64,000 nt of DNA from Branchiostoma floridae. Lineage: Eukaryota > Chordata > Leptocardii > Amphioxiformes > Branchiostomatidae. The first letter of the stretch is position 1. Each line of letters opens with the position of its first letter. A program made the position numbers and the translations under genes. This document shows, in pieces, positions 1 to 9,263 of this stretch. The stretch lies in NCBI RefSeq assembly GCF_000003815.2, contig NC_049982.1:32440878-32504877 (forward strand), given 5' to 3'. The notes beneath the pieces are model-generated. The model was not told the origin of the DNA. It saw only the letters and a list, made by a program, of their open reading frames with translations, and searched no databases.

Positions 1-215
1 GTTGATATTAACGTCACCAGGGAAGATGATATGGAGTTTCAATCTTGAAAAGATCGCGGCCGGCTCCGGCCGATGAGTCTGATGATGACGAAGGTAGTGT
101 GAAGAGGAGACCTGACCAAGGGTCTCAACTTTTTGAGAGTTTTCCGTCCACTCTTTTCTCCCCGCCTGGGGAGGAGGTGGGGATAGGGGACTTTACGTCC
201 GCAGAGGATTCCTAG
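1..215 (+). pseudogene. LINE ORF1 C-terminal tail, frameshifted
   Basis: Frame 1 reads VDINVTREDDMEFQS and stops at TGA (46-48). The frame that continues from there (KRSRPAPADESDDDEG, then FTSAEDS and TAG at 213-215) is acidic and in phase only if about one base is missing near 45-50. This fits the C-terminus of a LINE ORF1 protein carrying a single indel. No RRM or zinc knuckle is visible because the rest lies outside the window, so the ORF1 assignment rests on position alone. Confidence 0.5.
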
Positions 216-233
216 TACATGTATATCATTCCT

Positions 234-3200
234 ATGGCTTGTACCTACATTGCTACCCTTAATGTCAATGGCATGAGGGATAGGTATAAGAGAAAGAGTA
301 TTTTTCAGCTCCTTCGTAGGGAGAGCTTGAGTTTATATGTCTGCAAGAGACTCATGCGGCCTCTCTGCAGGACGTGAGTTTATGGGAAAGTGAGTGGGGA
401 GGCCCTGCAGCATTTAGTCTGGGGTCTGCCAGATCCAGGGGAGTTGCTATTTTAGTTTCCCCCAGGTCGAACTTTTCCATTCAAAGCAAACAATGTGATT
501 CGGAGGGCAGAGTTGTGTCTGTTACTCTAAGTGATGGGGTGTCTTTTTTTAGAGTGATTTGCATTTATGCACCAAATGTCAGCACCGAAAGGGAGAACTT
601 CTTTGATTCTTTGCCCCCCTTTCTGTCGGGTAGAGTCCCCACCTTTCTGTGTGGGGACTTCAATTGTGTCCACAATCCAAGGTTGGACAAGTGTGGGGGC
701 GATCCGCGTGTGGGAAGTCGAGGAGCAGCTCGGCTGGCATCGATTGTCTCTAACAATTGTCTTGTTGACTCATGGAGGGTCCAACACCCTCTGGATAAAC
801 TTTTTACGTGGAGGCAACGCAGCCCGTATGTAGCTTGCAGATTGGACCGGATATATTCTTCGGACACTCTAGCCATTACAGACTTTAAGGTGGTCCCCTG
901 CCCAGAGTCGGACCATGATTGCTTTGTAGTCAAATGGGTGGTTCCCTCTTTAGGTGTGGGTCAAAGGAATGTCCTTTGGAAGTGCAATACTTCTGTCTTA
1001 AAGGACAAAGATTTCCTAGCGCACTTCAAATGGCAATATGAGAGGTGGAAGACTCTGCAACCTGGCTTCCCGGACTTGCGATCCTGGTGGGACAACATCA
1101 AGGGCAGGATCGCAAAGTTTTGTTGTGTTTACGGGAAGCGTCTGGCGCAACAGCGCAATGGGGACTTGTTTTCCCTGCGGCAGGAGCTGGCAGATACCAG
1201 TAATATTTTAAATGCTGGCACTCATGACCCTGCCTCTTTAGATAATTATTATGCTCTCAAAGCTAAGATCGCTGCCCTTGAGGAACAGCAGTGTCACGGA
1301 GCCTACATTAGGTCTCGAATCCAGGTTTTGAGCGAGGGAGAAAAATGTTCCTCCTTTTTTCTCCGAAAGGAGAAAAAGAGAGGTCGTGAGAAAACTTTGG
1401 CGAGCGTTCTCAATAGCCAGGGTGTATTAGTTACCGATCAAGCTGAGATCTTGTCGGTTTACCAGCAATTCTATGATAGACTTTTCACGGCTGAAACTAT
1501 TGACCCGTCAGCAATGGATAAGTTGCTGTCTCACATAAGCAGAGTCTTGTCCCCCGACCAGACTGCTTTCTTAGATTCCCCCTTTACTAAAGGGGACTTC
1601 ATGGAGGCACTAAAGGGCATGACCAACAACAAGTGCCCTGGGTCGGATGGGTTGCCCAAGGAATTCTATGTCGCTACCTGGGGTATTCTCGGCGACGACT
1701 TGTGTCATGTCCTCCTAGAGGGTCTGAGAGAGGGGTCGTTGTGCCCTTCTCAAAATCTTTCTGTTCTCACCCTTTTGCAGAAGTCGGGCGACCCGTCTGA
1801 CCCAAAGAACAAGCGGCCCATCTCCCTTTTGAACACGGATTATAAAATCCTGTCGAAGGCCTTGACCAACCGTCTGAAGACAGTAATGGCCACTCTCATT
1901 CACCCCGACCAGACCTGTTCAGTCCCCGGTAGGTCTATACATAACAACCTTACCTTGTTGCGAGATATTACTACATATGTCAACGATAAGAACTTACAGT
2001 GTACTATATTGTCTGTAGACCAGGAGAAGGCATTTGACAGGGTGAACTTTCAATACTTGCAGGCAGTGATGTACAGGATGGGGTTTGGGTCAGCCTTCAG
2101 GGGCTATATTTCTACTCTGTACAATGGGGCGGCGGGCTCAGTGCTAGTAAATGGCCAGCTTTCCGAACGGTTCTATCCGTCACGGGGAGTCAGGCAGGGT
2201 TGTTCCCTGTCTCCGCTTCTCTACGTATTGTCTCTGGAACCATTTTCACAGATGATCAGAGACAACAGCAATATACATGGTCTCTGCCTCCCTGGTGGGT
2301 CAGAGGTTAAGCTGTCCCAATACGCTGATGACAACTCGGCAGTATTGGTAGATGATGCGTCTATCCAGAATTTTGTAGATGATGTTTCCACTTACGAAAG
2401 AGGCTCTGGAGCACGCTTAAATAAAGGAAAGACGAAAGGACTGTGGCTTGGACGTTGGAGGGGTCGGACAGACTCCCCTGTACCCGGCATTGTTTTTGTT
2501 TCGTCCTTTTTGATTTTATTGGGCGAGGTGATCGGTAACGTGGACATGGCTGGTGAGAGCTGGAAGAGAAGAGCAGCGGGGTTCTACGCCGTTCTTCAAG
2601 CATGGTACTCAGCCCGGCTTTCGTTTCGGGGCAGAGCAGTGGTGATCAATGCGCTGGCGGCGTCCAAGCTGTATTACACAGCGATGCTTTTCGATTTGCC
2701 TGGAAGTGTGCTGTCTGAACTCAATAAGGCCCTCTTCCACTTTCTCTGGAGAGGAAAAAGTGAAATGGTTGCCCGCAAGTCAGTCTGCTTACCTGTCGCA
2801 GAGGGTGGCTTGGGCGTCGTCGATATTTCTCTCAAATGTAAATGCATGTTCCTTAAGTTCTTCTCCGCTGTAGTAAACGAATCTCTGGAGCCGCCGTTCT
2901 CCCGCTTGCCGAAGTACTGGTTAGGGTTTTTGCTTCGGCGCTTAAATCCCGCCACCTGGTCAAACCTACAACCCCATGCTCCGTCGGCTCCTCTGCAGTA
3001 CTCACGCATGCAGGGGTATGTAGAACTCTTTTCCAGAAGGGTGCCAAACTTCTCTTGGCAATCCTTTACTGTCACAGGTTCTTACTTTTTGCTCCAGAAG
3101 TCTGAGAACTTCGTGCACACTGTGGTTTCAAATAACCCTGGCCTTCCGTGGCCAACAATCTGGAGGAACGTGGATGGCAAGCTGTCCGAGAATAACGCCA

Positions 3201-3718
3201 AGGATACTGCGTGGTGGGCTGCACACTCGGCCTTTAAGGTTAAGGCTGTGTTGTGCTTTAAGTGGGGTTACACCAGAGACCCGAACTGCCCACGTTCAAC
3301 CTGTAATGGCATTGAGACAGTTCCACATATGCTATGGTACTGTGGCTCTGCTCAGCATGTGTGGCTATGGCTTAGCGGGTTCATCGCCAAATGGTTTTCT
3401 GTACCAGGTTTCAGTTGTGACCGTCAGACTGCTTTGTGGGGCCTACTACCCCATCTTCCGATACCGCCAGCTAAGATGCGTATCATCGCTTTCTTGGTCT
3501 GTATAGTTCGCCATTTCGTATGGCGAACGAGGTGCGATGAGACCTTTGGAGATAAGACCTGGACAGACAACGAGATAGTTGTCGCCATTAAACAGGCTGT
3601 GAAGTCCCGTCTTCAAATAGAGCATCGCCGTTTTGGGGATGAACTTTTTCTAGACATGTGGGGGGTAGGGAATAGGTGGGTAGTCGTGAGAGATGGCAAT
3701 GTGATGTTTAGATTCTAG
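234..3718 (+). CDS. LINE ORF2 endonuclease/reverse transcriptase (one frameshift near 333)
   Basis: ORF2p nicks target DNA and primes reverse transcription of its own RNA. Translation probably began at ATG 234 (MACTYIATLNVNGM), giving the endonuclease N-terminus. A one-base indel near 330-335 moves the rest into the frame that stays open from 374 to 3718 (1114 residues). FICLQETHA, carrying the catalytic Glu, is read in this second frame just before 374. Numbering from 374: GDFN at 94-97, RLDR at 156-159 and SDHD at 179-182 complete the endonuclease. RT motif A is DQEKAFD starting at 549, RQGCSLSP follows, and YADD is at 650-653. A C-x4-C-x7-H-x4-C motif at 972-990 matches the zf-RVT domain. 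The single frameshift and otherwise open frame point to a young copy that is probably inactive as assembled; a sequencing indel would be an alternative explanation. Confidence 0.88.
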
Positions 3719-3720
3719 AA

Positions 3721-3830
3721 GTTTGTAGTAATTTGTAGAAGTTTGTAGTAATTTGTAGAAGCTTGTAGTAATTTGTAGAAGTTTTTGTAATTTGTAGAAG
3801 TTTGTAGTATTTTGTAGAAGTCTGTAGAAG
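3721..3830 (+). repeat. 20-bp tandem repeat in LINE 3' UTR
   Basis: Unit GTTTGTAGTAATTTGTAGAA repeats about five times, with slightly shortened last units, starting three bases after the ORF2 stop. Short tandem repeats directly after ORF2 are common 3' UTR features of LINEs. Confidence 0.85.
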
Positions 3831-4607
3831 TTTAAATTTTTTGTCGTGTTCCTGCAACGTCCTTTCAAGAAAGATAGATGTTTGTAACGTTATGTACCAT
3901 GGTTTAAGTGTTTTCAATCCAAACAAGTGACCGTAGGTAACATAGTCTGTGACGTCGGTCTGGTATATGTTGGTTGTTTTGTCTTCTTTGGTGTGTGACG
4001 TTGTGCTTATATCCTATATGATTCTTTTCATGGTGTTAGATATATCGTTGTATCTAAAGTTGCTTAATATTTCTGTGTCATGTGAATCTTACTAAACAGG
4101 TATGGATTGTGAGATAACATGTGGCCAAAGTCTAAAAGATATGGTGACGATAAGTAACCGGATGGTCTAATACACAGGCACATTCACACACAGACACACC
4201 TACAAGACCGACAGACAGACTGACAAACGCACCAAGTATTAACATGTTTCTGTTATGGGACCTTATGGACGTAATAATTATGAAGCACGGAATAGGACCT
4301 TGATGTTTCTTAGTCGAAGTCCGGGAATATAATATGGCTAAACTTCATTTGGGACGAGAATTCTTACACGCTTCATTGCAAACGGCGACAGGAGGCATTT
4401 GATTGACAGGGTCATTAGTGGAACATTAGATGTCGGTTCCCATGCCCCACATACGATAACACACAGCTGTTGATGATGAACTGTGCGAAGTTTTTAACTA
4501 GTGTGAAGCCATAAGGTAGCATGGCACAGTGTTAATGGGTGAATCCCGGGGTCCATGATGCTGGTACATAAAGTAGTACGGATTAACTTGTTGAATAAGA
4601 GGTAGAA
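3831..4607. other. No gene seen; possible LINE 3' UTR remainder
   Basis: AT-rich sequence without a convincing reading frame. A short A/C-rich stretch (4168-4235, CACACA and GACAGACAGACTGAC) is simple-sequence-like. I could not fix where the LINE ends. Confidence 0.4.
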
Positions 4608-5412
4608 AGCAAACGCGCGTAAAATTGATGCACATATCGCGCATCTGCTTGACTCTATATACCCAATGTACCGCAACGGGCACCATATGCAGACATGGGC
4701 CAATACACTGTGAAACGTACAATTTGCAGGGGTGATTTCTGAAATTATTACATACATAATAAAAACAGCTGCCGAAAAAATAACCTGCCAAACCACAAAC
4801 GAATGCGACAACGGGAACATGCAGATATAGATGCGAACGCGCGTTACATTGACGACCAGAGAACATATAGATGCGAACGCGCGTTACATTGACGACCAGA
4901 GAACATCACGCATCTGCTTGCAATATCTCAATTACAGCATGACCCATATACAGGGGATCTGGACTAATACACCGAAAGATGAACATTTTGTAGGGGTGTT
5001 ATTTTTATTGCGTCCCTAATAAAACCAACTGCCGCAAAAACAAAACAAAAAAAAAACAACGTGCATCATCGTCAACCTCAGTGCAGATGACCTGCCAAAC
5101 AAGTCCGTGTGCTAACGGGAACATGCAGATACAGATGCGAACGCGAATAACTTTGACGATCAGGTAACACCACGCATCTGCTTGACAAATTCCAATGACA
5201 CCATGACCCACATACAGAGGATCTGGACCAAAACACCGCAAGACGAACAAATTGTAGGGGTGTTATTTTTATAAAATCCATAATAAAACCACCTGCCGCA
5301 AAAAAAAGTTCACGTGCATCATCGTCAACCTCAGTACAAAGGACCTGCCAAACCACATAGAATTCAGACAACGGGAACATACAGATACAGCTGCGAACGC
5401 GCGTAAACGTGA
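4608..5412 (+). repeat. Tandem satellite-like array, ~262-bp unit, about three copies
   Basis: The block GCGAACGCGCGT ... CGCATCTGCTTGAC ... GTAGGGGTG ... AATAAAACCA ... CCTGCCAAACCA ... ACGGGAACAT recurs with a spacing of about 260-264 bp (near 4614, 4878, 5141 and 5400). Within the second unit a 40-bp segment is duplicated exactly in tandem (4825-4864 and 4865-4904). Units are diverged by substitutions and small indels, suggesting an old local amplification. Open frames here follow the repeat and are not genes. Confidence 0.8.
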
Positions 5413-5479
5413 CAAAACTAAAAGTCTGTCGACCAGAGGGTCTGGTCACAGACTAATAAAAGAGAACTATCTACAAACG

Positions 5480-5900
5480 GCATGGGACACAAGGGTTGCC
5501 GACAACAGACGCCAACCTTTACAGCAGGTGTTTCACGATAACATCCCGGGAGATATCGTTTTATACGTTGAGGCAGACGACAAGTTCTGCTTATCTATGT
5601 AGGTTGACTTTATTAATTATTGCTGTTTATCAGAGGTGCCCAGTTCTAATTGTGTGTCACATTTCCACTTACCGTTGGGCAGCCGTCGAATATTTTTTTT
5701 TCGTTTGTTGCAGCGGTACGAGACAGCTGACGCGAGCCCGTCTCTTCTAATCGTACCGTATGGATAAAATATCTACCGGTACTTCACGACACGTTCCGGG
5801 AGACATCGGGAGAATCTCCGGGTTCATCTTTGAGGAGATCTGCGGTGCTCAAAACAGCAGACAGACGACTAGGCCTTTATATCAGGCATTAGACAAGGTA
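5480..5900 (+). pseudogene. Exon-like blocks of an unrecognised duplicated gene, copies 1 and 2
   Basis: Two blocks share the core TTCACGA..CGTTCCGGGAGA..ATCGG: one near 5523-5600 that reads QVFHDNIPGDIVLYVEADDK, and one near 5762-5880 that reads VLHDTFRETSGESPGSSLRR. The segment before the second block (5640-5712, TTCTAATTGTGTGTCACATT to a TTGCAG acceptor) is the same intron end found before the related exons at 6435 and 7052. I do not recognise the family. Coding potential is suggested by the frames only. These may be exons of a decayed multi-copy gene or of a mobile element. Confidence 0.35.
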
Positions 5901-6109
5901 TAGAAGCTATGCATGTGTTGGTGGTATACAGGCTTTTCATTTAACGTCATCTACGCCATGTTGGATTACAGCGTACGTCTGTTAACCACATGAAGATGCT
6001 AGTGATTAATTCAATTACCCGTCAACATGGTCGTCGGAATCAGTATGACGGCATTGAAAAGCATGTATTCATGAGGAAAAATACTAGTTATATGTCGTCA
6101 TCATCAGAT

Positions 6110-6725
6110 ATTTGTAGGACAGCGGTCTTTGTCAAAAGACCATATTAATTAATTTTACAGTTTCAATTTCTACATAGGAACTCTGACAGCAGAAGTCGTG
6201 ACTGCAGAATCAGTGAACAGTTTTGAAGCACGGTTGGACCTGTGCTGGGGGAAGAAGGAGTACTGCGTGTGACAGGAAGGTGACACGACAGGCAGCAAAG
6301 CCTAATTCACCTAGGAATTCTGCAAGGTATCCCCCACAAGGTAAATGTTGACATTAGTAGTACTATTAGATATTCTAATTGTGTATCACATTCAACCAAT
6401 GGACAGTCGTTGAACCTTTCCTTGTTGTTGCAGTGGTGGTGAATCAGCTGATGAATGTCTATTTCTTTTAGCAAAATAATGTCTGGACGCACTAGGAGAG
6501 GAGCTGGATAAGGGAGGTGACAGGCAGCAGCGTCACTGAACGTGTTTCTTGACATCAGTTCATCACGTACAGCCAAGGAGGCACCAAGTCCAACACGTAG
6601 GGTGTTTTTCTGAATTCAGAGTAAAGCGTTTTTGGAACCATTCATACTGACCGTCATTACAGTAATTCTATTACGTAACTCTGCATGACTTCGGTTACCA
6701 TTTCCACTACTCGGTGGGGTATAAA
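6110..6725 (+). pseudogene. Exon-pair copy 3 of the unrecognised gene, decayed
   Basis: This ~620-bp segment is the first member of a tandem duplication; the second lies 623 bp downstream. Its first exon-like block (from the TAG at about 6178) reads GTLTAEVVTAESVNS but stops at TGA about 30 codons in. Its second block, after TTGTTGTTGCAG (to 6434), reads GGESADECLFLLAK then TAA. The intact sister copy shows both stops are lesions, so this copy is a pseudogene of whatever the downstream copy encodes. Confidence 0.45.
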
Positions 6726-6732
6726 GATATTT

Positions 6733-7260
6733 ATTTGTAGGACAGCAGTCATTGTCAAAAGAACACATTCATCAATTCTACAGTTTCAATTTCTGTTTAG
6801 GAACTCTGACAGCAGAAGTCGTGACTGCAGAATCAGTGAACAGTTCTGAAACACGGTTGGACCTGTGCTGGGGAGGAAGGAGGATTACTGTGTGTGACAG
6901 GAGGGTGACACGACAGGCAGCAAAGCCTAAATCACCTAGGAATCCTGCAAAGCAGCCCCCACAAGGTAAATATTGATATTGTAGTATCAGAGGCTCTAAT
7001 TGTGTGTCACATTCAACCAATGGGCAGTCGTGAGCCTTTGCTGGTTGCTGCAGCGGTGGTGGTGAATCAGCTGATGAATGTCTGTTTCTTTTACCGAAAT
7101 CACAGCAAAATTCATGTCTGGACGCACTAAGGAAGAAGCTGGATAAGGAAGGTGCCAGGTACCAGCGTCACTTCTCGACATCAGTCCATCACCAAGCCAA
7201 GGAGGCACCAAGTCCAACACGTAGGGTGTTTTTCTGAATTCAGAGTAAAGCGGTTTTGGA
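6733..7260 (+). CDS. Hypothetical exon pair, intact copy (function unknown)
   Basis: Block one follows a TTCTGTTTAG acceptor and runs open for about 55 codons (about 6802-6966; GTLTAEVVTAESVNSSETRL, then a basic stretch ending AKQPPQ) to a CAAG/GTAAAT donor. Block two follows GTTGCTGCAG (to 7052) and is open for about 65 codons (GGESADECLFLLPKSQQNSC ... RRVFF, TGA at about 7236). Splice signals and the contrast with the decayed upstream copy support real coding origin. However, the phases of the two blocks as I read them do not join (one leftover base against the two required), so either my boundary is off or the copy is also damaged. No family recognised. Confidence 0.35.
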
Positions 7261-7440
7261 ACCCCTCATACAGACCCTCATTACAATTGCAATATTCTAT
7301 CACGTAACGCTGCATGACTTCAGTTACCATTTCCACAACTGGTGGTGCATAAAGGCGTCCCTGTGACCCTTTTAAATGTTTTAATTACATAATATGAAAA
7401 TGGCGTTAGTCTGCCCAGTCCTAATTGCTTGTTAATTTCA

Positions 7441-7690
7441 CTTCCTTGCAGTGCGAAGTCACCGGGAAGGAGACATCTCTCAGCATCTTCCAGGATCAAC
7501 TACAGCTGAAATGGTGGGACTGATCCCGGTGAGAGGTTGTCTAATGCCAAGTTCGCCATCTCCACAGCCAGAAGGCCGGTGTTCATGTGTACGCTATACC
7601 AGAGGACCTGGAACTGTTAAGTTCTTACATATCTTACAAGGGTTTGATCGTTTAAAACGGAAGCTTCTTGCAGACAGGGGCTGGGATTGA
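7441..7690 (+). other. Possible further exon of the unrecognised gene
   Basis: An acceptor-like CACTTCCTTGCAG precedes an open stretch. One frame reads CEVTGKETSLSIFQDQLQLK and stops after WWD; another is open for 79 codons to 7690. A donor-like CCCG/GTGAGA lies near 7530. Which frame, if either, is coding cannot be decided from the sequence. Confidence 0.25.
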
Positions 7691-7864
7691 CTTGACATTG
7701 ACATGATAGGAAGTAAATGATCTGTGATGTTACATTCATAACTTACTGAGATTCCCTTTGTCTACTTGAGACATTGTCGGCAGGGCTGATCACAATCTTT
7801 TGGTTGGTGGCAAGGTGTTTGAGTGTGTTTTGTTGACACCCTGAGTGATGTTGTTGGTAGGTGG

Positions 7865-8410
7865 CTAGGGCATTTTGTGAGTGGGGGCATCTTTTGCACA
7901 CGGGACTTCAGCCCGTTTCTGTGGTGTACAGGCCCGGTGTGTGGCTGGTTTGGCTTCTGTGACTGTGTTGATGGCTGAGATTGTGTTCGGAGTTACTGCA
8001 AAGTTCAGTCCTTTGGAAAGCAGGGATTTCCTGGATCTGTTGGCTTGTGACGACTTGGGTTCTTCTACCACCTGTCGTCTTTTCTGCCTTGTGTGATGGT
8101 CTAGGGCCGGGAACCTACTAGTAGACCATTATATAAGATGCCCTGTGTCGTAATCTTGGCTCCCGAACCAAGACGACGGCACAGGGCCAGAGAAGAAGAC
8201 AGGTGGTTGAAGAGTGCAAGTTGTTGTGAGCTGACAGAACTGGGAGTTCTCGGTTCTCTGAAGGACAGAACTTTGCAGTAACTTCGAATGCAGTCTCGGC
8301 CATGGACATGGTCACAGAAACCGAATCGGCCATACATCGGGCCTGTATACCGCAGGAACAGGCTGAAGCGCTGTGTGTAGAAGTAGCCACTGCTCTCAGA
8401 ATGTCCTAAC
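7865..8410. mobile_element. Inverted pair of retroelement-like coding fragments
   Basis: The minus strand of 7865-8071 reads VVEEPKSSQ..KGLNFAVTPNTISA..NTVTEAKPATHRAC. The plus strand of about 8200-8410 reads VVEECKLL..EGQNFAVTSNAVSAMDMVTE followed by an AIHRACIPQEQAEAL segment. They are two diverged copies of one protein segment facing away from each other, with a hairpin-forming centre (CCCTGTGTCGT / CGACGGCACAGGG, 8140-8187). The G-x-NFA-x-T motif resembles the N-terminal region of Penelope-like or related invertebrate retroelement polyproteins as I remember them. That family call is tentative. Confidence 0.45.
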
Positions 8411-9263
8411 CCCCTACCAGCAGCATTACCCGGGGTGTCATCAAAATGTACTCAACACCTTGCCGCCTATCAATAGATCATGATTCTCTCCGCTGATAAT
8501 GCTTCAGGTAGACAGAGGGAATGGGACATTTCTAGGTTGACCCTAGAACTGAAACTACAATCACAAATCAAGTTACTTCCTGTCATGCCCCCAGCAGTCT
8601 GTATAAGAAGTTCTTGTTTTCATAGAATACAAAGTGTACAATTTTATAGCCATAAAGTATGTTATATTCCATAGATCAGCTTCACTAAGAGTTACGTATA
8701 GTTTTTTTCCAATATTGCTGGGTAAAATCCTCTGGTGTCTATATGGCGTACTGTAATTGTAAGCACCGGTACCTCTGAGCAAGTTACGTTGATTTGTTTT
8801 TCTATCAGCACAAATAAAAACTACTAGTAGTGTTTCTCATCTTCCTGAGTTAGGGACTGTTGCTTTTGCAGTGTCACACATTGTACGTACTGTGTTCTGA
8901 TGGCGTCTGGATTTGACTGTAGCCAGTAGTCATTGTTTAAAAAAATAATGCTATATACAGTACAGATTGACGTCTTGCATTCTTTCCATGTATTCTTTCC
9001 ATGAAGGCCTTTTGTTCTCACTTCATATTTCTTGTATTTCGTGGGTTTTCTAATACAATACTAGTCACCTTGTCATAGAAAGTCATATTGTCCAAGAAAA
9101 CTAAGATCAATAGACTTTTTCGTTTGGGTACTTGTAATCTATTTCTGTGATCAACGTTTGAAAATGTCAAGTACAACCTGACCAACATATTGTGCACTTT
9201 GTTTCCCCGAATAAAGAGTTTTAAACCAGGTGTTGTTTTCATTTCTTTGTTGTGTTTATACTC
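8411..9263. other. No gene seen
   Basis: AT-rich intergenic sequence. I saw no open frame with splice signals, no RNA gene and no clear terminal repeats. Confidence 0.4.

Larger units (their letters stand above)
1..3840 (+). mobile_element. LINE-type non-LTR retrotransposon, 5'-truncated by the window edge
   Basis: The window opens inside a two-ORF LINE: the tail of an ORF1-like frame ends with TAG at 213-215, a long endonuclease/reverse transcriptase ORF2 follows, and a 20-bp tandem repeat lies just after its stop. ORF order, an apurinic-type endonuclease in front of the RT and a C-terminal zinc-knuckle-like motif place it among L1/Tx1-like LINEs. That clade assignment is inferred from motif order only. 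The true 3' end and target-site duplication were not found; the element may extend some way past 3840. Confidence 0.85.

Noticed and set aside
60-110. CTGATGA...CGAAG, resembling a hammerhead ribozyme core
   Set aside because: The GAAA box and stems do not fit, and the stretch encodes the acidic end of the ORF1-like frame.
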